Assembly (NCBI GenBank): GCA_013399695.1
Contig: VXAU01003536.1
Coordinates: 124,001 to 188,000, forward strand
DNA length: 64,000 nt
Origin: Formicarius rufipectus
Taxonomy: Eukaryota; Chordata; Aves; Passeriformes; Formicariidae
Direction: 5' to 3'
Made by a program: the position numbers and the translations under genes. This document shows positions 1 through 13,300 of the stretch, one piece after another (within the stretch, counting starts at the first letter, position 1; each line of letters begins with the position of its first letter). The notes under the pieces are model-generated. The model had not been told where the DNA came from and did no database searches. It worked only from the letters and a program-made list of their open reading frames with translations.

Positions 1-44
1 CTGCCCTGCTTGGGGCCAGTGATGAGGGGAAGGAAGAGCCTATG

Positions 45-180
45 TTTATTTTACTTGGGGCTTATGATGCTTATTTTGTTTATGCTTATTCTACTTATGC
101 CCATTTTGTTTATGCCTATTTTGGTTATGCTTATTTACTTATGATGATGCTTATTTTCTATGCTTTTATACTTATCATAG
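45..180. repeat. Degenerate TTATGCTTATTTT tandem repeat
   Basis: About ten imperfect copies of a roughly 12-13 base unit related to 'tatgcttatttt' fill this stretch. It is a simple, decayed low-complexity repeat. Confidence 0.75.
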
Positions 181-640
181 AATTTGCTTAGCAGTATGAA
201 ATTCACTGCAGCAAAACTCACACAGTGTCCTTGAAAGGGCCACACCAAGAGGCCTAAAGCTTCTTGGCCCAATTAAAACAGCCAGGATACCCGATGATAA
301 ATCAGAAAACATGTCAAAAGAACAAGATAAGTCCAATTAGACCAGTTACAGTAGCCAACAAAACTGGTTTGAACCAGTTTTGAGCAAAAGGTAAAAAGTT
401 CACAGGAGGAAGATCCTTTACTTCATCCCTAAAGACCCCCAGGGACCCCCCCCCTGAATTCCCAGGAGGAGCAGCGCACAGGCANCCAGCTGTGGGAATT
501 TCTCAAAATTTCCCAAAATGCCTTCATTCTTTGCACAAGAACTTGGTTCTCAGTGGCACAGGTAATGAGGTTACTCCACCAGGAACTGTGAATGGAAGAG
601 AACTCCAGCAGTAGACACAGCAAAGGGTTGGGTATTATTG
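181..640. other. Possible retroviral LTR remnant, unclassified
   Basis: The stretch has an LTR-like feel ('gacaagtccaattagaccagttacagtagccaac'-type sequence, then 'aaagacccccagggaccccc' and 'gaattcccaggaggagcagcg'), similar in style to passerine ERV LTRs. I cannot name a family and see no paired LTR, primer-binding site or gag/pol sequence. It contains an N at 485 beside a C-rich run. Confidence 0.25.
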
Positions 641-888
641 ACTGCAGCACAAGAGAGTAATAGAAAATAGGAGCATTTTTATCAGAAGTTATTGTTACAA
701 TGTTTAGAGAGTCCCCTCTTGAACTCTCTCAGTCCCCTAAAATAATGTCACAAAAATGCAAAACACAGAAAATTCGTTTTTTTGTATTTGAAGTGGAATT
801 AATGGGTCTCTCTTCATTTAGAATGAGAAGTCATATAATATTAATGTGCCATTTCATACTAAAAGAAACAAAAAAACACACAAAAAAA

Positions 889-993
889 ACCAGTGGTGTT
901 TTTGTTGGTTTTCTTTGTTGTTTTTTTTTTTGTTGTTGTTGTTGGTTGTTTGAGGTTTTTTTGGGGTTTTTTTGTTTGTTTGTTTGTTTGTTT
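889..993. repeat. GTTT/T-rich simple repeat
   Basis: T-rich low-complexity sequence with (GTT)n and a clean (GTTT)n run at about 970-993. Confidence 0.85.
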
Positions 994-1329
994 AATTATT
1001 CCTGCTCCCCATCCTGTTCAGTAAGCAGGGAGATTTTCATCTAACACAGGGTTCACTTAATCCAGAATGGTGACACTGGCTCTTAGGGCACTTTCCTCAT
1101 CCTTTGCATGTGCACATTCAACATCACCAGGCTCCACTTCTTTTCAACAATATCATTTGCAATACTCTTTCATTGTTCCACTCTCTCCCATTACGTGGCA
1201 GATAGTAGTGGAAAATGGTGGGAATAAACAGTGAATGCCTTATTGAAACCCTGCTATCCTGAATTACTTACTTTCTAGCTACAGGCTACTCTGGTATTGA
1301 TATGAATCTTGAAACCAGCTATGGTCCAG

Positions 1330-1373
1330 GAAAAAAAAAAAAACAAAACAACAAAACAACAACAACAAAAAGA
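1330..1373. repeat. A-rich/CAA simple repeat
   Basis: Poly-A is followed by 'caaaacaacaaaacaacaacaac'. It may be a simple repeat or a decayed retroposon tail. Confidence 0.75.
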
Positions 1374-4300
1374 AAGGTCTTATTATTTAGGCTTGTAGGG
1401 AAAAGCAAAACCTCTTCCAATGTTTCTTAAGAAGAAATTTTCCCTCATATAGAATTCATGAGCTATTTATACAGCAATATGCTGAGTGACTGCTTAATGT
1501 GACATACGGTTGTGGGCTGCTTTGCAGCTGGTTTAAGAAAAAAAGCTAATAAAGGACAAAGGAGCTCTTAGGAGTTGCCTTGATTTACACGGGCTTAATT
1601 AGACCAAGTCAGTAAAAAGAGGTGGCTCAAAATTTGTATCTCAAATGGTACACATTTAATTTTGGAAATAGGCTGGTTAAACAGAATGATTTCCTTTGAA
1701 ACTGTTTGTTACTGTTTCCCAACCTGCTTGGGCTCCTGGAGCATTTTCTCTTGAACAGTTTTCTCACTGCCAATGGTTTTTCCTTCATGACTCTGAAACC
1801 AATAAATGATATACTCCAGTAAAAATAAATTTCACAATAGTATTCACAACCTTACTATTATTTCAGGGAAAGGTTAGACATTCTCCTCCTTGGTAGTAGG
1901 GGTGGGTTTTGGGGTTTTTATTTTATCAAGTGAAATGGAGTTCTGTTACTCTGCTTTAGTGCTTTTGCCCTTTAGAGGCTCTCCTGAGAACTGAACAGAC
2001 TGCAGGACATTGATTCTAGAATATGACTTGAAAAGATACAAAATTATAAATAAATAAAAAGCTTCCCAGTATTTCTTAATATAGGCAATAAATATTTAAT
2101 CATATGGCCTACAGATATGTCTAGCATTTATCTTTATATTAGACATTATTAAAAGCCAATACAATTTTGTATTAGGTTTCAGAACACATGATGATAGCAC
2201 CATAGGATTTTACATCCTTGCTTTGCTCACTACTGTATGCTTGAATCTAAGTCTTTAAAATAAGCCCAGAAATCCAAGCAAACTGCTTTTACTTTTTTAA
2301 TAAGAATGACTTGTGGTGGAAGATATACTGAAAACCTAAGACCCCCAAAATATGACAGAATCCCTTTTCCTTGGACATATTTTCTGTATTATATAATTTG
2401 TGAGGAACCAGGTGAGACAAAATTACAGAAAATTAATCTTGATTACATCATCCAGTGAGAAACTCCTCTTTGCACATGGGAATAATTTTAATGCATTGTG
2501 ATAAATTCCAATTAACCTTCAAAATAAGATTTAAATAGAAAGTGTGGCATTAGCTTTGTCCTAATGGAGCTGAAAGGAATCCCAGAACAGACCAGAAATG
2601 AAGCTGTACTTCTTGCTTTTTCTATTGCCATCAAGAAAAATCCATCTAACACAAGTCTGCTTAACTTGGCTCATTCTGTTTCAGACATTTTTGAGGATAT
2701 GGTTATATATACAGATTTTACTATATTGCCTATTTTATTTCAATAGATTAGTGCAAACAGGAAATAAAAAGGGTGGGCACTATTCAGGGCAGTACTGATA
2801 CTGAGTTTTATGTATTCTTTCTATATCTTTGGTAACAAGGTTTTCTGCTTCAAGTACTGCTCAGAATTTGCATCTTGTCCAGTGCAGGAAGGAAAAGGTA
2901 AAACACAACTGCAGTTACTTCAGTCACAGAATGCTGGAAAACTGCAAGTCAAAATAATCCAAATCTAATAGAGACTTCCACTTACAACCAGCTTTTCCAA
3001 GCTTGGTCTTCCACCATCATGTCCTTTTTTGAAATGCTGGCAACCAAAATCTAATCTAGCAGGTGCTGCAGAGAGTACTGGCAGCGTAGAAAGTGAGGGG
3101 TCTGAGGAGACAATACTTACACCTGGATACAGTGAAGTGTCATCTTAATATTTAATTTAGTTCACTTAAAGCACACATCTAAAAACAGTTACTGCTGGGA
3201 TAAAAATTCTTTCTATTTTAGCAATACAGCAGTAGTAGACATATAACCCCTCCTCACTCGACATTATTATATCTATTGTTATAACATCACTAGAATTGCA
3301 ATGATGTAACTAAGAAAAATCTTTTTTAAAAAAAACTCATTGATGTTGATTGATCTCAGATGCTATAAAAAAATACAGTATTAGTAGGTCTTGCTGACAA
3401 ACAGTAAAGTTGTATGTCTTCAGCTGCATTCCTGGGGACAGGTGTCAGTGAGGAGGCATTAACTTGGACAGCAACATGTATTGCCCTCTTAGACAATACC
3501 TGCAGGAAACCTCCATCTGGGCTGACTCACACACAATACTCACAGAGCAGTTACAGCATGCACATCCAACACTCTAGATGCAGGCACAAGAAGTAAAACT
3601 GCATTCATTTAAAAAGTGGGAGAAAGGAGTTAAATTAATTTGTGTCAAATGATATTTTAGCTTTTATTCTATTCCTCTGAGGGATACAGGATCCTGTTAA
3701 ACAAGAGCAGCTTTAAGTATTAGTCTGGAAGAATCTTTGTGGCTACTGGGGTTGATCCAGGACTGTCAGAGCTCCACAAATTGCTACATCCCCAGTCTCA
3801 CAATCTTTGGCGTGTTCCCCTGGTGAGACTTACTTAACTGAGATTAATGCTTATGAATACCATAAACTTCAGGGGGATTGATACAAATTGCTCTGCTTTC
3901 AACATGTTATTTAGCAGTGAAATGTGGTATTTTTTTACCCATTCTGAACTCGCAGTGAAGGAGCTGAAGTGGTGCTGAATAAAATACTTGAAGTAAAGGG
4001 CAGAATCCATACACAGCAATAACATAAGGGCTACACTTTGGAAGAAGCCATTTGGGCACAACTGCTTTCTCACGAGGAATCCTCTCCATGGGTAGTCTCA
4101 ATGAGAGTTAGCTTGGAAGGTTTAGCCCTCAACCACACCTCAGATTTTGGGTCACATTTTCCTCAGTGGGCAAAAGAAAAATCCCCTCTACTTATTAAGT
4201 ATATGTCATCCCATCGTGTCTCGTTCTTGAGGCACACAGGAATCTGGGAGGGTGAGCTGAGACACGATGTCCTCTGGGTGTTCCTGAAGGCACCAGGGGC

Positions 4301-7300
4301 TGCCCTGGCACTTGTGATGCTTCTGTGAGGCCTTGGAGTGGGTCAGAGGAGCACAGAGAAGCTGCAATTTATTCACAGCATGTATCAGAACCCAGGTGAG
4401 AATGCAGTGGATCTCCCTCACGTGTGTTTCTGATGGAAATACACGGCCACGGTGGCAGCAAATCCAATCGGGTCTAAAGCGGATCAATAGGAACCTGCAA
4501 AAGTTGGGAAAACCTGCAGCTGGAAAATGTGGTCCAGCAAGAGCTGGGGAGTTCTATTTTGGGACAAGGACAACCTAGACTTTACAAATTTTCCATCATG
4601 AAAAAGAGTCAAGTCTCACCAGCTCAGGGAAGGGTATGAGACTGCCTTTGCTTTGAGCATTTTGATGTCATTTGTAACTAAAAGGGTTGAAAGGTCAAAC
4701 TAAACCAACATGTTTGAGGTCTGCTGGTTGAGCATATTTAAAATACAAAATGCACGAGAGGGAAGGATTGCTGCAGAAATTCTGGAAGCAATCAAGGCAT
4801 ATTCAGAAGCACAGCTTGTATATTAAACTAATTAGAAAGCGAAGGAAAAAAGGCAACCAACACAAGACGGATAGGAAGAACATAAAATGGAATTCTAAAG
4901 GTTTAAAAAGCAACACAGTCCACAGGGATTCATTACACTTGTCTATTGACATGGGTTGGGTGTAAATTAATAACTGAGACCAGGTATTGGCATTTTCTTA
5001 ACTGGTGAAAATCAATGGGGATTTTAGCCTAAGTGTTTTGCAACATGTAGTACAAGGCTAGAAAAACCAGGAAACAGAACACTAACAAGTTCTGAATGTC
5101 ACTTAATGTAATAAAAATGCCAACATCAACACAGCAGTTCTTCAGTGAGTATTCTCAAGCATATCAGGTTTTCTATAATCACAAATGAACAGCTTGGCTG
5201 AGGCTTATGGAATAAAGCAGGAAATTAAAAACATTTCTTGATTTCCACTAACTAAGAGAAGATTTTTTTGATAGAACAGAAACATAACCAGGAACATCTT
5301 AAAGTCCCAGATGCTTTAAATGACAGTTTTCTTTAAAATATTTTAAATAATGTATCTCCTCTGCTCTGCTTCTACTTAAGCAATAGAATATAAGGCTTCT
5401 GAAGGTTCTACTATCTAAGTCTCTTTTCCAAAAAGTGATACTGGGAAAGATGCTCTAGTAAGTGAATTAATTAACTAGACATTAAGGGATAACATGTATT
5501 TCAGTGTTCATTTCCAGTGTGCTGAATGCATACAATTTGCAAAGAGCTGGAGACCTAGGAAAAGAACCTATATGACTGCACTGCCTTTCTTGGAAACTCA
5601 GGTGCATTAGCCTGCATTTATGCTATCACATTTTCATGGAAAGCTCCATGCTTGAAGCACCACTGCAGCATTCTGCTGTTTGCTAGCCCCCTAAAGCAAA
5701 GCTTATGGAAGTTACAGGTATTGCATTGATAATCAGTGCAAAAGGCAGGATAGTGTCCACCATGAATCTGACTTTTTCACATCTCTGCAAACACAGACCA
5801 CATCATTTACAACAAGTTCATATATACCTTTTTCCCTGGGCTCAGCTTCTCCACAGGAAGAACTCTGTGAAATCAATTCTGTTCCAGAATCAAATGATTG
5901 CAATATTAGTTGAGGGCTTCTCAGCTCCTGTTTGTCCTTCTCTGCTTCTGGAGGGCTCTTTCAGAAAGGGCACCCAAAGAAAGTGCATCCTGAGGGGTAT
6001 TTCCCATTAACTGGGAAATACATACTGGATGTATTTGGCAACAGTGAGTAGATCTACACTTTAAACTGCAGCGTTGACATAAGCGAGCCAGATTCTGCAA
6101 CCAACCAAGCTATAAGAACAGGTAGCTCTGGATGAGCTAAATTCATGTGGCTGGTAGGAGAATCAGCCAACCTTATGCACCATTTCCCACTCTATCATCC
6201 TGTGCTAATAGGCTGAGGTTTGTCTACAACCTCTGCCAATATATCTGTAAGCCATCCCTGTGGAGCACTGACAGAAGGTGCAGAAAACTGCCTTGTGAAA
6301 TGCCATAGGAGATACCCTGAAAGACAGCAAAAGTTGTACCTTTCCTGCTCAGAGTTTCCAAACTTAGATATGTCTCAGCTGGAACTGGGTATCTCAGAGG
6401 ATTAGTAACCATGGAAAAAAACAGGGGCTTCCATCTCCACTGGCTCAAAACTTTATGCAAATGTGACTATTCACACGATGTCTGTGTTCCCCTAGACAGA
6501 CGCTTCCTGGAAGGTTTCCATGGCCATAAATGTCTTGTGTGTTTGAAGTGACAAGACTTGCAGTAGAAGGCTTGAGAAACTTGAACTCAAGTGATTTTTC
6601 TCCTGAGAGGCTCCTGTTTCTGAGTGGGCTTCACAGAACACTGGGCAGAGCATAAGGCAAAGGTGCACTGAGGGAAAAGCACCTGCTCCAATAGTGAATT
6701 TTATGTTAAGCAGATTCACCAGACAGCCCTAATTCCATTTTGCCTTATTAATGGAGCATTCCTTTTCCACAGCAATAGGTGATAGTGTATCACTCTGCCT
6801 AAGCCCAAATCTCTAGCTTTCAATGATCCCACTCATCTGCATAAAATAAAAAGCTCTGTACAGCATTTTTAAAGATGTATTTATGGTATGGTACAGCAAT
6901 AAAAGCATTCTCTCCTTTTAGGTCAGAGTGGTTCATTCTTTTGATAAGCAAAATGGCAATATGGCATATTGATAATTCATTAGACAAAGATCCTCTTGTG
7001 TAAATCAAGAGTGATTCAACCAAATGACATGCAATGCTTGAAAATATGTCAACAAATCACATCAGCTTGTCTGAGAAGAGCCCTTTGCTTGGGGAAAAAA
7101 GTCTTCTTCCTGTTGCTTTCCCTTTGGTAGCTTGGAACTTTAAAGATGTGTTAAGAAAAACTTTGCTTGAGGGATTTGTACATCAAATTTCACTGACTTT
7201 AGCCTGGAAAATGACAGCAGGAGCTAAACCTTGGATGCAAACATTTTCTTAGGATGCACACGCAAGCCTTTCAGGCATAATTCTTCTTTATTTGGGAGAA

Positions 7301-9690
7301 ATCTGGTTGACTTAAGCACTAGCAGAATACTGTATGCTTTTCTTGTTTGTTGTTTCATAGCATAGAAACCTTTTTGACATTTCTAAAATTTGTTACTGCC
7401 TCATTTATCCAGCCTCTAAATCTGAAGTCTCTGCTAAGGAAAAAGTACTACTGGATTAACTAGAAAATTGACACAAACAGCCATTAATTTCTCCTTGGCT
7501 CTCTTACTGGAAAAAAAAATAATTTTAATTGTCACATTATTAAATCTAGGAAACAACTGTGCTTCATGACTCCAACAAGGGAACATCATCGGTAAACAAC
7601 TATGACAGCATCTAGTCATTCATAAAAACTGCAGGACACTGTTCCCTTCCCCAGAAAGATAAAGTTCTTTTAATACTCTGGGTTGTGCAGAAAGGAGCAG
7701 ACAAGATCTCAAGGACACTGTTTATGAATACAGGAATTGTGGCAGCCCCATTGGCAGGATATCAAGTCTGAAGGAGTCACTGATGGAACATTATGTGAAT
7801 GAAGTATTTGATACACTCGCCCTGCCTCAGTGTCCCATCCAAACGAGACACCACAGCCTCAGATGTGCCTCAAATACTGAGAGAGCATCAGGTGGAGCCA
7901 TTGGCTTATTAAAACAGTTCTGAAACAACTGGAGATCCACTCACCATTAACAGCAATCCTTAACCATTCCCCACGGGAAGATTTTAACCCAGCCACTCGA
8001 GGGAACCAACCTGAAGCACTACCCATTGCAATCGTCTGTAGAGACTGTCAGGCATCTTACAGCAACACCTTAATTACCACATCATTAAGCACCAGACCTA
8101 AAAGGAACAGAAAAAGGACCTTCAAAGCCAATGCTCTTGACCTTCTCTAAGCCCTCTCAAGTGAGCCTTACCCTTGCTTATATTTGTGCAAAGCCACTTG
8201 GCTCAATTCCACTGAGTGACTGATGTGGCCTGAGGGGATGCAATTTGTAGGACTGCTGTCTGGAAATCTGGGGATCCCTATGGAAGAGAGGTGTGAGGGC
8301 AAAGGAAACACCTCAGCAGCAGGACGGGTCGGGAAGGGTCCCATGGAGGACACAGACAAACAGACAGAGTGGAGTGTGAGGGACCAACATTAAGGAAAAA
8401 GCTCCCTAAATTGGCATGCTCAGGAAACACAGCAGAAAGCAGGCACAGGGTAGGGAAGGTCTGACTGGAATAAAGGCAGGTTTGAGGGAATTTGTGGGGA
8501 ATTTCAAAGATGCGTTATTATATCCTTTAGGAAGATGGCCAGAAAAGTACAAGGGGTTTAGGGAAGGGGAAGAGAAGCCATAGAAGTGTCAAGTCAGCTA
8601 GGAAAGTGTAGGTCACAAGGTATTTGTTACAAGCCACAGGAACCAAATTAAGCAAGCACAGAGAGGTGGGAGGGGAGGAAAATTTTGAGTGCTATACAAG
8701 AATAGGTGATTGGAAAATTCGGTAGTAATCTGAATATGAAAAGACATGGAGAAATGTGAGATGGCCTCTGTTGCCCACCACACTGATGAGAATATGATGA
8801 ATAGTGACAGAATGACAGAGCAGGAAAATATGTAGGAAAAAATTGTGACACTAGAAATTCTGGTAAAATAGCTAAACTGAAATAGCAAAGTTCAGTAGGA
8901 AGCTGCTTTATTCTGTTGTAAAACATTTGCTCCCCAAGTTGCAAGGCCACCTACATGGCAAATGGCTTGGTTCATCTAAGAGAAAATTCTATTAAGGGTA
9001 AAGGTGGAGGTCACAGCAGGTCCTTTAGTGTTGTTAAAGAAACAGTATTTTCTCAGACAACAAGCAAACCAACAAGCACATCTCCTGGCCTGTGGCAGAG
9101 CTGAGAGATGTGCATCATTTTGGGTAACATGCCTTCACTCTGTATGTGCAGCAGCACTGCAGTGGAGCTGAATGAGAGATTATTTGTGGCCCCAGCCTCA
9201 CACAATCAGCTTAGCACCATAAAGGACACAACAAGATGAGGTCTGCAAATTGGAAAGTTCATACATAATCCTCATTGTCTGTGACTGATCCTGTCTCAGC
9301 CAACAACTGAGGTGACATTTCAATCCCAGGTCCCTGAAGTTCAGAGGTTTACAGCCTCCTGATCAGAAAGATACACTGAATGGAACCTCTTTGAGCGCAG
9401 GATTATTTAACAGATGGTCAGAGTCACCTCTCTTGGGAATGTGAAACTAACTTTTATGCTTAGAAATGTATTTGTGTGGGTTTTTGTTGGGGTTTTTTTT
9501 TGGTACCTGCGGGAGTCAGATTCATTTTTAAGAGAAAATAAAATTCAATCCTCACCTGTGAAGACATGGGCAGTTGGAGCAAATGAAGACAAAAATGTGA
9601 CATTTAAGAAAGGCCCATAACACTATACTCATTTTAGCTCCTGTGTAGTGAGGAATGTACTCCACTAATTCCTACATCCAAGTGAGAGGA

Positions 9691-9745
9691 CCACAGAACC
9701 ATTCACACTGGAAGGAACCTCTGGAAAGCACCTGGCTCAAACCTC
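9691..9745 (-). mobile_element. CR1 LINE 3' end, short diverged fragment
   Basis: 'cacagaaccattcacactggaaggaacctctggaaagcacctggctcaaacc' is a diverged reverse complement of the CR1 3' end (consensus pattern cagaatcattnaggttggaagagacctctggagatcatctngtccaacc). Confidence 0.55.
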
Positions 9746-10228
9746 ACTTCTTGGAAAGTCTGGAAAACAACACGGCAACACTGTGTACCAACAGTTCAGT
9801 AGAGCTGAGTGTAAGACCCTACAGACCATAACTGACTGTTATGTTTGTTTGAACTGCAGTACCAAATAAAGATAATATTTATATGTATGTATTTGGGCAC
9901 AAATAATCACATTTTCAGGCATTTTTCTTTTAAATAAATTACTTTTTTAGTTATTCTGATTTTTTCAAAAGGAGGTTTAACATACAGTCCATTTTCCTGG
10001 CAGTGTTACAGAGGAGGGAGGGAGTGTGCTGCCTCACACACTGTGCTTCCACACTCCTAAATCCATTACTATATGTTGGAGAAAATGCATAGATAGCTGC
10101 CATTTTCACACTGAAAACGAGAACTGCTGCCTCTTCATAAAAGAAAGCACAGCAGAATATTGTTGCTGGTGACTGTTGTTCAACTGGAATAACACACTGC
10201 ATTTCTGAAAATGCAGAAGAAAAAAAGT

Positions 10229-10359
10229 GGAAGTGTTTAAGGCCAGTTTGGATGGGGCTTTAAGCAACCTGGTTTGGCGGAAGTTGTCCCTGTCCTTGAC
10301 AGGAGGGGTTGGAATGAGATAACCTTTGAGGTCCCTTCCAACCCAAACCATTCCATGAA
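10229..10359 (+). mobile_element. CR1 LINE 3' end fragment
   Basis: This fragment matches the CR1 3' tail, with 'tggatggggctttaagcaacctgg' and 'ggaggggttggaatgaga' followed by 'ggtcccttccaacccaaacc' and 'attccatga'. It is 5'-truncated, as is usual for CR1, and carries no coding capacity. Confidence 0.88.
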
Positions 10360-13300
10360 AAGTAGCTCAATATATTTTTTGGAACACTACATTAATAAAA
10401 TAATGGTTTAGGTGGCATATGTGCATGATCATGTCCAGCTGGATAATTTTATCTAACATTTGAGGACAATTCTTCAGTCATAGCTACACTCTACACTCAG
10501 CTGAAAGGGAGTGACACACACACAAACAGAGACATTCCCCGCCTGTAAGCCCACGTCACCAGAGGACACAAGATGTCTCTCCTGAAAAGCTGATTCAAGA
10601 CTGAAGAAAGATTTACCAGAATTACCATGAAATAAAAGAGAAGCTCAGTTTAAACAATTTAAAGCTGAGCCACAATGCCACTATCACAATGCCACGTATG
10701 AATTATTATGTTTGCTCTTTCCAGCCTGTCACAACGATGAACAACAATGACTGCACAGGGTGAGACAGTCACCAGTCAGCTAAGTCACCCCGTCTAGGCA
10801 AGGGATCAAAGATGTTTCTAAACTACCTATTCCTTAGCAAACAGCCTTTTTGGCTCCAAATGAAACTCAAAGAAGCCCTAAAATTGGTGTGACCTGTGCT
10901 TACCTTACCTGCCATATCCCAAGGCTCAAAAGCCGGCTCCAGGAACACAGTGGCCACAGCTCTTCACTTCAGTCTTTCCAAGGCAGCTGGCACTGGAGGG
11001 GCAGGGCAGGGATCTACAACTCCAGTTCCCTTCCTCTCGACCAAGGACCACCTCTAGTGTGTTCTTCACCCCCCCCCCCCCGCGTTCTTAAANNCCAGGT
11101 TTCATAGACATCTGGAGCTGCAGGCAGGAAGTGAGTTTTATCAAGAGCCAGCGTGTTCAACCAAACAGACCCCCAATATTTGCCCATTTCCTATCAACAC
11201 AATCCCCCATGGTTTCCCCATTATCACTTTGCTCAGCAGTGAATGTATGATGCTTGCTGTTTGCTGCCTGGCACACTGCATTTCCCTCTGCAGATGGGTG
11301 AATAACCATTCATCTCCTGACTGGGGTCTTTCTTTGGCTACAGATATGCAACTGGATGAGTGGGAGGCAGCTGCTCAGGGTTTGAGTGGCCCAGTATGTC
11401 ATGGTGGACAAATGACATCAGTTCTGGAGCAGGCTTCAACAGGAACTGTGCCACTGCCCACTGCTATGAATGCTGATCACATTGCTTTCCCAAGATTTGT
11501 TTCTTCTCTCAGGACAACGTGGTCTTGCAATATATGGGTTCAGTTTGATTTATTTTTTTTCTGTGAGTCTTTCAGGTTTTGCCCATTGTCTGAGTGCTCC
11601 ACACTCCTCCAGTGTATTCTCCAGAAAATTTGATATAAACATTGCAGTGTGTGCTGGTAGTGCAAAATCAAGTATTTTAACAGACATACTGCCAGGATAG
11701 AAATTCATTCTCACCCACACATCAGTCCAGAAATCCCTCTTCTAATTCACATTTCTTCCCAAAAGACCCATATCTTCCATATTGCTTCCACAGAAAAGCC
11801 CAAACCAAACAAACCCCTCCCCAAAACCCAGCAAACCACTTCAATCTATTGTGACTCCAAAGTGCTGCCAAATAATATTAATATCCTTCCCTGCAATCCT
11901 CTGACAACACCCTATTTGTTGCCCTTCTGTCTGTTTAGACACTATACTGTACACAGCAAAGTCTGTACTAATGCTCAGGAAAGGCATTGCTGATGTTTTA
12001 ATAACAAATAATGAATCTAATCCATCAGCTCTGTGCATGATTACAACACACATATACACATCTGAATTTTAATTTTCTGCCTATACAAACATAAAAGCAA
12101 ATGCTGATTGAAGTTGTCCTTTGTCAACACTCCCAACCTCCCAAAACAAAGGCAGCTCTTCATACATGATCAAAGCAGCTCTGGGCCAGCAGGAACAGAG
12201 TGATATGAACCTTACTTTTCAATACAGACAGCCACGTGCTGGTCACTGTGTATTTTTCATTTCCCAGGAGTTATTATTTCTCACAGCATTATTTCATGCT
12301 TCTTTTTGCTATTTGTCTGCGCTTTGGTTAACACTGTTAATGTGTGAGCAGCAAAACAAAATGTATAGGATAACTCTTTGAAAGACCTTTAAAAAAAATT
12401 AAAATCTGAGTTCCAATTAGGTTGGCTTTCTCCACTCACACAGGCAAGATCATAAGTGAAATAAAGGGGTGAAAAAACCAAGCATAAAGACATAACACTT
12501 ATATTGAAAAGGTGCAGAGTGGCACAGTATAAAGGAGGAGGCATCAAATACGCAGCAGGGTTGTTAATTACAAGTTCCTATTTTACAGTCAGCAGATAGA
12601 CACTCCTGTTTTGGACAAGAATTATGGCCACAGTTGCTGTGTGAAATTGTTTCTTCTCCCAAAGCAACAGGCAAACAAAAGGTGACAGGGATGTACTTGT
12701 TTGCACAGTAATTTACAGCACTGTACGCAGGAGTTTTTCACACACGTACCTGTGATGTCAATTTATACCCTTGGTCTGGCTGGCAAATATAAATATGCAT
12801 GTGTGTATATTTGCATAATTTTAAATATTCCAGCTCCTCTGAGAAGGTAGTGTGTATAAATCTGTGGCTGCACATGTGTGTGGACTAGAACTACAGAAAA
12901 GCTGTGTCCCTCTCCCGAGACCTACAGGATTTCAGATATACACATTGTATGAGCTGCCTATATGAATGGCAAACAGGGAGTGAAGCTTCACATCAATGTT
13001 ATTAAAACTGAAAATGAATTAAAAAACTGGCACAACTGACACTTCCTGAATAATTTTGCTTTGCTGAACCAGAAAAATAGGTGATGACTTAATTCTTAAC
13101 ACTGCATGAAGTTCAGAAGGCAGTTCAGTTTATTCATAGCCAAATCTGAATATCAAAACTGCAGTCATAAGAACCACCCCAGAAAGTTTCTGTGTGTTGT
13201 TTTGACATGCCTTCCTCCTCCCAGTCCCCAAATCAATGAGAATTCATAATTTACTAAATCTCTATCAATATTCATTACCAAAGTCTGACATTTACCCTGA

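Larger units (their letters stand above)
640..9690. other. Intergenic, no recognisable gene
   Basis: This is AT-rich unique-looking sequence. Apart from the simple repeats listed, I see no conserved coding exon, RNA gene or clear transposon. Open frames are short and random-looking. Confidence 0.6.

Noticed and set aside
700..1044. A 114-codon open frame ending in a cysteine/phenylalanine-rich run
   Set aside because: The second half is translation of a GTT/GTTT simple repeat.
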